Positions 5,441 to 8,666 of a DNA stretch of 8,666 bases are shown here, piece after piece (position 1 is the stretch's first letter; each line of letters begins with the position of its first letter). The translations under genes were made by a program, and so were the position numbers. The stretch lies in contig WGCB01000668.1 in NCBI GenBank assembly GCA_015494005.1, forward strand, positions 1 through 8,666. Reading direction: 5' to 3'. A model generated the notes under the pieces. That model made no database searches. It was given only the letters and a program-made list of their open reading frames with translations, and was not told the DNA's origin. Origin of the DNA: Caldilineaceae bacterium (GTDB lineage Bacteria; Chloroflexota; Anaerolineae; Caldilineales; Caldilineaceae).

Positions 5441-6432
5441 GGCTGGCCCGCCCGTTTGCGCAGAGGGTCCCGCTCCCGGACGTAGGCATCCCGGCCCGTG
5501 GCGGCCACGTAGGCCTGGAAGGACGCATCCAGCTGGCTGTCCGGGTCGTAGCCGTGGCGGTTGGCCCACTGGTAGAAATAGATGATCTCCGGCTCCGCGG
5601 TGATGAGCTCCCAGCGGAACATCTCGCTGATCACGTGGCCGGCCTCCAGCATGCCCGAGGTCTCGTAGGCCTCCAGGGCCGGGCGTCGGTCGTAGGCCAC
5701 CCGGTGCATGGTGGCCCGCCAGCCGCCGGGCTCCACCTCCTCCGGCACTGCCTCCAGGATGGCGAACTGGGCCCGGGGGTCCCCGCCCAGGGGCAGCCCC
5801 ACGCTGCCCGGGTTGATCACGTGCCAGTGATGGTTCACCGAGCAGGTCTCCGGGGAGATGTCCGGGGTCGTCCGCCCCCCCACGTGAGGGTCCGTGAGGG
5901 GATCCATCACCAGCTCCGGGTCCAGGTACACGTGCCGGTCCACCTGCAGGTGAGTGTGGGCGGAAACCAGGGTGCGCTGGGGCAGGGATCGCACCTGGGA
6001 CAAGATCTTCTCGTCGGACTGCTGGGGGTAGAAGCCCACCCGATTGCGCCCAGGTACGCCGTGGGTCACCCGGATGGGCTGGGTGCCAGGCAGGTACAGG
6101 GTGCGATCATCGGGCAACACCGCCAGATAGGCCCCCTGCTCCGGCGTGATGCGCTGGACCAGCCAGTGGAGCTGGCCCCAGCGCTTGGGGTCATCGCTGC
6201 CAGGCAGGGCCCGGTCTGTGCCGTAGTCCAGGTAGTAGAACTCATGATTGCCCCGAATCACCACCCAGTCCAGGGCCCGCACCCGGTCGATCACCGGCCC
6301 GCTGAAGGGCACCGCGTTGATGAGGTCTCCGTTCAGAATCACCAGATCCGGCTGAAGGCGTTCCAGCTCTGCAATAACGGCTTCCAGAGCGGGCAAGTTC
6401 CCGTGAATGTCGGCTAAGACGGCCAGGCGCAT
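5437..6432 (-). CDS. Calcineurin-like metallophosphoesterase, copy 1 (first gene of operon)
   Basis: A 331-residue paralogue of the next gene. Motif numbers match exactly up to residue 161: D8 and H10 (LADIHGN), GDLIN (35-39), GNHE (61-64), H124 in THGVPG, then AHTH (158-161), where alanine replaces the usual glycine. A 32-residue insertion (~166-205), rich in Pro, Asp and His and with one Cys, then separates AHTH from NPGSVG (207-212). The tail again follows the paralogue (DPRAQ 218-222, SGML 259-262). The metal site looks complete; the substrate is unknown. Two ATGs are possible. I chose 6432 because it begins MRLAVLADIHGN exactly like the paralogue; the ATG at 6468 adds 12 residues unlike the family. 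Neither has a Shine-Dalgarno. It probably heads a four-gene transcript from the promoter at 6521-6549. Confidence 0.91.
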   Translation of the reverse strand: MRLAVLADIHGNLPALEAVIAELERLQPDLVILNGDLINAVPFSGPVIDRVRALDWVVIRGNHEFYYLDYGTDRALPGSDDPKRWGQLHWLVQRITPEQGAYLAVLPDDRTLYLPGTQPIRVTHGVPGRNRVGFYPQQSDEKILSQVRSLPQRTLVSAHTHLQVDRHVYLDPELVMDPLTDPHVGGRTTPDISPETCSVNHHWHVINPGSVGLPLGGDPRAQFAILEAVPEEVEPGGWRATMHRVAYDRRPALEAYETSGMLEAGHVISEMFRWELITAEPEIIYFYQWANRHGYDPDSQLDASFQAYVAATGRDAYVRERDPLRKRAGQP

Positions 6433-6476
6433 GGGGGCAATCCGTTCGTGTCGAGCAAGGGTCTCCATGATTCAGG

Positions 6477-6509
6477 AAAAACTGCACACGAACCGGAGTC
6501 CGTGTGCAG
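6477..6509 (-). terminator. Hairpin with T run: terminator, attenuator or operator
   Basis: ctgcacacg (6482-6490) and cgtgtgcag (6501-6509) are a perfect 9-bp inverted repeat with a 10-nt loop. On the minus strand it is followed by five T (6481-6477), the form of an intrinsic terminator. It lies ~97 nt after the DinB-like gene's stop, so it may end that transcript. However, it also lies directly after the predicted promoter at 6521-6549, so the phosphoesterase mRNA would start with it. Confidence 0.65.
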
Positions 6510-6520
6510 GGCGTGGATGT

Positions 6521-6549
6521 ATGCTACCTTCTCTGGCTCGAGTCGTCAA
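6521..6549 (-). promoter_or_regulatory. Sigma-70 type promoter of the phosphoesterase operon
   Basis: On the minus strand TTGACG (6549-6544) matches the -35 consensus at 5 of 6 positions and TAGCAT (6526-6521) the -10 consensus at 4 of 6, with a 17-bp spacer. Transcription would start near 6514 and run leftward through the hairpin at 6509-6482 into the phosphoesterase gene. Prediction from sequence only. Confidence 0.55.
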
Positions 6550-6605
6550 GGCGGGGCGCGTCCCGCCCAGGACAGGCAGGGACGGCCTCAGCGAGCCAGG
6601 GGCGA

Positions 6606-7094
6606 TCAGATGACGGCGTCGTTTTTGCCGGCCAGTTGGCGCAGATACTCCAGCTGGCCGGTGTGATAGGTCTCGTGCCAGGCCAGGAAGCCCACCACCC
6701 AGGCCACCGGGCGCTCGCCCTGGCCCCAGGGCACGGTCCGCTCCAGCTCCTGGGTCGAGATAGCCGCCAGTCCCGCCAGGATCTGCTCCTGGGAGCGCGC
6801 CAGATCGGACAGCATTTCCCCAAATGCCACAGCATCCTGGCCGTCGGTCACCGGCGAGGAGTCCCGGGCGTAGCAGGCGATGCGGTCCTCGTCCCAGAGG
6901 GGCTCCTGGCCCAGGTGTTCCAGCACCCGGCTGCGGCTGGCCAGGATGTGCCCCAGGACCCAGTTCAGGCAGTTGCCCCGGAAAGGAAGCTGGCGCAGGC
7001 TGTCCGCATGGGTGAGGCCGTCGGTCTGCTGCTGGATGACCCAGTAGGTGGTGCGGAAGACATCGGCCAGGCTATCGGTGTCGGCGTATCGCAT
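6606..7094 (-). CDS. DinB-fold (DinB_2-like) putative metal-dependent protein
   Basis: A 162-residue four-helix-bundle protein of the DinB/YfiT-like superfamily. Seen: the helix NWVLGHILASRSRVLEHLG (44-62) with H49, and WHETYHTGQLEYLRQLAG (139-156) with H140 and H144. These three histidines at the usual spacing should bind a divalent metal. FRTTYWVIQQQTDGLT (13-28) is the usual first helix, and length is typical. Superfamily members include thiol transferases (for mycothiol or bacillithiol) and many proteins of unknown role, so a thiol-linked reaction is possible but not shown. The ATG at 7094 has a ggag Shine-Dalgarno 7 nt upstream, inside the 13-bp gap after the methyltransferase gene, so the two are probably co-transcribed. 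A terminator-like hairpin lies ~97 nt downstream. Confidence 0.88.
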   Translation of the reverse strand: MRYADTDSLADVFRTTYWVIQQQTDGLTHADSLRQLPFRGNCLNWVLGHILASRSRVLEHLGQEPLWDEDRIACYARDSSPVTDGQDAVAFGEMLSDLARSQEQILAGLAAISTQELERTVPWGQGERPVAWVVGFLAWHETYHTGQLEYLRQLAGKNDAVI

Positions 7095-7101
7095 GGGATT
7101 T

Positions 7102-7106
7102 CTCCG
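7102..7106 (-). promoter_or_regulatory. Shine-Dalgarno of the DinB-like gene
   Basis: On the minus strand cggag lies 7 nt before the ATG at 7094. It sits just after the methyltransferase stop codon and supports the DinB-like start. Confidence 0.7.
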
Positions 7107-7107
7107 T

Positions 7108-8253
7108 TCAGGGTGATGCGTCGTTCGCCAACTCCTTCGGGGAAGGCGGCGTCTCCGTGGACTGGACCTGGGACTGGGGCGGCTCTTGCCTTGACCGGCG
7201 CTTCTTGCGCAGGAAGACGGTGATCTCGCTGCGGTTGTGGAAGAGCTGGCGCGCGCCCAGGATGTCGTAGGCCTGGCGCAGGATGTTGAAGGCGTGGTCC
7301 AGGACCTGGCGCCGGTTGCGCTCGGGCAGCTTGAAGGTCATGATGGCCAGGCCGTGGGGGTAGAGATAGCGGGCGTACTCCACCATGAGCCGGGCCGAGT
7401 CCCGGGCGTCCATGCGCATGTCGTTGACGATGATGTCGAAGGTGTCCGGTTCGTTGGCCAGGTACTCCTCCGCGGTCATGCGCAGGTGACGCACCCCCTT
7501 GTCCTGGGCCAGGCGCGGGTCCAGCTCGCCCGGGTCCACCGCGGTGACGTACTGCTGACGCTGGCGTAGGACCCGAGTCCATCCCCCAGGGGACGCGCCC
7601 AGGTCCAGGGCCACGCCCCGGGGCGGCAGCTCCACGCCGAAAGTCTCCAGGGCCTCCAGCAGCTTGAACTCGGAGCGGCTCAGCTGCCCTTGCTCCCGGG
7701 CGAAACGGCGCTCGCCCCCGGCCCAGTTGGAGAGGTTCTGCTGGGCCAGGGAGAGGCCCAGGAAGGCCACGTAGGGGGTGCCCAGGCTGAGGACCGGCGG
7801 CGTCTCCGCGCAGACCACCGAGAGGATCTGCACCGGGTTGCGCACGTCCAGGGGAGCGCCGGTGGCCTCCTGGATGAGCTGGGAGAGGGCCCGGTTCACG
7901 CGGAAGGGCTTGTAGGGCAGCCGGGCCAGGACCCGGGTCTGGACGGAGAAGGGCAGCTCCGGGTCCACGAGGGAGACGAACTCCTCCCGCACTACCTCCT
8001 CCAGAAGCGAGAGGTCGGCGTCCTCGTCCCCCACCAGGGGCACGGTGGCGTCCACCGGGCTGATGTGGCGCACGAAGATGGGCGGGTGATCCATCCAGTG
8101 ATCCGCCAGCTCCCAGAAGGACTCGGCGAAGGCCACCAGGAGCACGCCAGGAGCCAACTCCGCCACCATGCGGGCGTCCGTGGCCGCCGCCTGGAGCTCC
8201 TCCAGGGCCAGGTCCACAAAATCGGGTTGGGCAGTCAGGATGGCTTGGGGCAT
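7108..8253 (-). CDS. THUMP-like/FtsJ-type ribose 2'-O-methyltransferase (RlmM-like)
   Basis: A 381-residue SAM-dependent RNA methyltransferase. The C-terminal half is an FtsJ/RrmJ Rossmann domain: VALDLGASPGGWTRVLR (214-230) is the SAM-binding motif I, with D240 at the end of the second strand. The 2'-O-methyltransferase tetrad reads K197 (SRSEFKLLE), D278 (IIVNDM), K308 (MTFKLPE) and E343 (RSEITVFL). The N-terminal half (~1-185) resembles the RNA-binding part of RlmM: a small domain, then a THUMP-like region ending in LDVRNPVQILSVV (135-147) and GLSLAQQNLSNW (166-177). RlmM of E. coli methylates C2498 of 23S rRNA; the same target here is inference. A basic, then Pro/Gln/Ser-rich tail (349-381) may be disordered. 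The ATG at 8253 was chosen over a TTG two codons earlier; neither has a Shine-Dalgarno. The 92 bp after purB (8254-8345) show no clear promoter. Confidence 0.88.
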   Translation of the reverse strand: MPQAILTAQPDFVDLALEELQAAATDARMVAELAPGVLLVAFAESFWELADHWMDHPPIFVRHISPVDATVPLVGDEDADLSLLEEVVREEFVSLVDPELPFSVQTRVLARLPYKPFRVNRALSQLIQEATGAPLDVRNPVQILSVVCAETPPVLSLGTPYVAFLGLSLAQQNLSNWAGGERRFAREQGQLSRSEFKLLEALETFGVELPPRGVALDLGASPGGWTRVLRQRQQYVTAVDPGELDPRLAQDKGVRHLRMTAEEYLANEPDTFDIIVNDMRMDARDSARLMVEYARYLYPHGLAIMTFKLPERNRRQVLDHAFNILRQAYDILGARQLFHNRSEITVFLRKKRRSRQEPPQSQVQSTETPPSPKELANDASP

Positions 8254-8345
8254 GAGCAATTGGGAACAGGGAATGGTGAGTGCAGAAACGGATCGGACAG
8301 GCCTCCCGCATCACGCATGGCGCGCTACATTTCGGGCCTTGCCTG

Positions 8346-8666
8346 TCACCGTTCCGCCACCGCCTCGCGGATGCGTCGGGCCATCTCCCGGGCTCGTTCC
8401 GGCGCGTCCCCCAGGTAGGCGGAGGCGTCCAGGAGCGCCGCCACTCGGGAGGAGGGCACCAGGGCGGTGATGCGGGGATCCGCCTGGAGGCGCTGGGCCA
8501 GGGGATTAGGCTCCCCGGCCTGGAGGGCCTGCCAGGCGGCCAGGCTGTGCTCCCGGATGATCTCGTGGAGGGCCTGGCGGTCGCCTCCGGCCTTGACCGC
8601 CTCCATGAGCAGGCGCTCCGTGGCCGCGAAGACGCCGTAGTCCCGCAGGTGACGGGCCGTGGGCCC
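8346..8666 (-). CDS. purB: Adenylosuccinate lyase, C-terminal part (5' end outside window)
   Basis: The last 106 residues of a purB-type protein, in frame to the window edge. Adenylosuccinate lyase releases fumarate from SAICAR and adenylosuccinate in purine synthesis. The stretch ATERLLMEAVKAGGDRQALH and the following REHSLAAW are characteristic of the helical C-terminal part (RGGDRQ-LHE-IR-HS in family members), and LADPRI-like and DASAYLG-like positions follow. The internal ATG at 8606 is not the start, because the conserved frame continues upstream of it. The active-site loop and signature lie outside the window. The stop is followed by 92 bp before the methyltransferase gene. A 7-bp inverted repeat (gacaggc 8296-8302, gcctgtc 8341-8347) is there but has no T run, so no terminator is called. 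Confidence 0.9.
   Translation of the reverse strand, partial: GPTARHLRDYGVFAATERLLMEAVKAGGDRQALHEIIREHSLAAWQALQAGEPNPLAQRLQADPRITALVPSSRVAALLDASAYLGDAPERAREMARRIREAVAER

Noticed and set aside
4554..5528. Minus-strand open frame of 324 codons over phosphoesterase copy 2
   Set aside because: Shadow frame of a gene with all calcineurin motifs; product is low-complexity Pro/Gly-rich.
5554..6417. Plus-strand open frame of 287 codons opposite phosphoesterase copy 1
   Set aside because: Antisense shadow rich in His, Gly, Val and Gln with no family match; the minus-strand gene is certain.
6965..8314. Long open frame (449 codons) on the minus strand overlapping the methyltransferase and DinB-like genes
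   Set aside because: It is in another frame of well-supported genes and its product is a Gly/Pro/Arg/Ala-rich string with no family signature, as expected from GC-rich DNA.
8254..8345. Possible promoter for the methyltransferase gene in the 92-bp gap after purB
   Set aside because: No -35/-10 pair at acceptable spacing could be found; read-through from purB is equally likely.
8296..8347. 7-bp inverted repeat after purB as a terminator
   Set aside because: The loop would be 38 nt and no T run follows on the minus strand.

Overview
The window is GC-rich, with mostly G/C third codon positions in its genes. It reads as a bacterial chromosomal segment, most likely Chloroflexota (Anaerolineae/Caldilineae-like). 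That guess rests on the mix of a Ser/Thr kinase, an FHA winged-helix regulator, a DinB-fold protein and calcineurin-like phosphoesterases, and is not proven by any one gene. I see no tRNA, rRNA, CRISPR array, transposase, prophage gene or attachment site.

Left part (1-2841), signalling and transcription control. A Ser/Thr protein kinase (1-807, minus, cut by the window edge) is divergent from a FHA plus winged-helix regulator (1112-1801, plus). The ~300 bp between them carry a near-consensus housekeeping promoter whose spacer contains an inverted repeat that looks like an operator. The regulator is followed by a probable intrinsic terminator and a 368-bp gene-free stretch with short repeats and a run of A/T tracts spaced at about multiples of 11 bp. 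An ECF-type sigma factor (2170-2841, plus) with a strong Shine-Dalgarno site follows. No anti-sigma gene is next to it.

Middle part (2848-6432, all minus), a tight four-gene cluster. In transcription order these are two paralogous calcineurin-like phosphoesterases, a PIG-L/LmbE-type deacetylase and a two-part GNAT acetyltransferase. Two of the three junctions are 4-bp ATGA overlaps and the third gap is 35 bp, so this is very probably one operon. A good promoter (6521-6549) lies upstream, followed at once by a 9-bp perfect inverted repeat with a T run. That element could be an attenuator, an operator, a 5' stabilising hairpin or the terminator of the gene before it.

Right part (6606-8666, all minus), housekeeping-like genes: the C-terminal part of adenylosuccinate lyase (purB), a THUMP-like plus FtsJ/RlmM-like ribose 2'-O-methyltransferase, and a DinB-fold protein with an intact three-histidine metal site.

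The most interesting items are the divergent kinase/FHA-regulator pair with its promoter palindrome, and the overlapping phosphoesterase-phosphoesterase-deacetylase-acetyltransferase operon with its unusual leader. No single gene is of unknown type, so any novelty lies in how the parts are combined.
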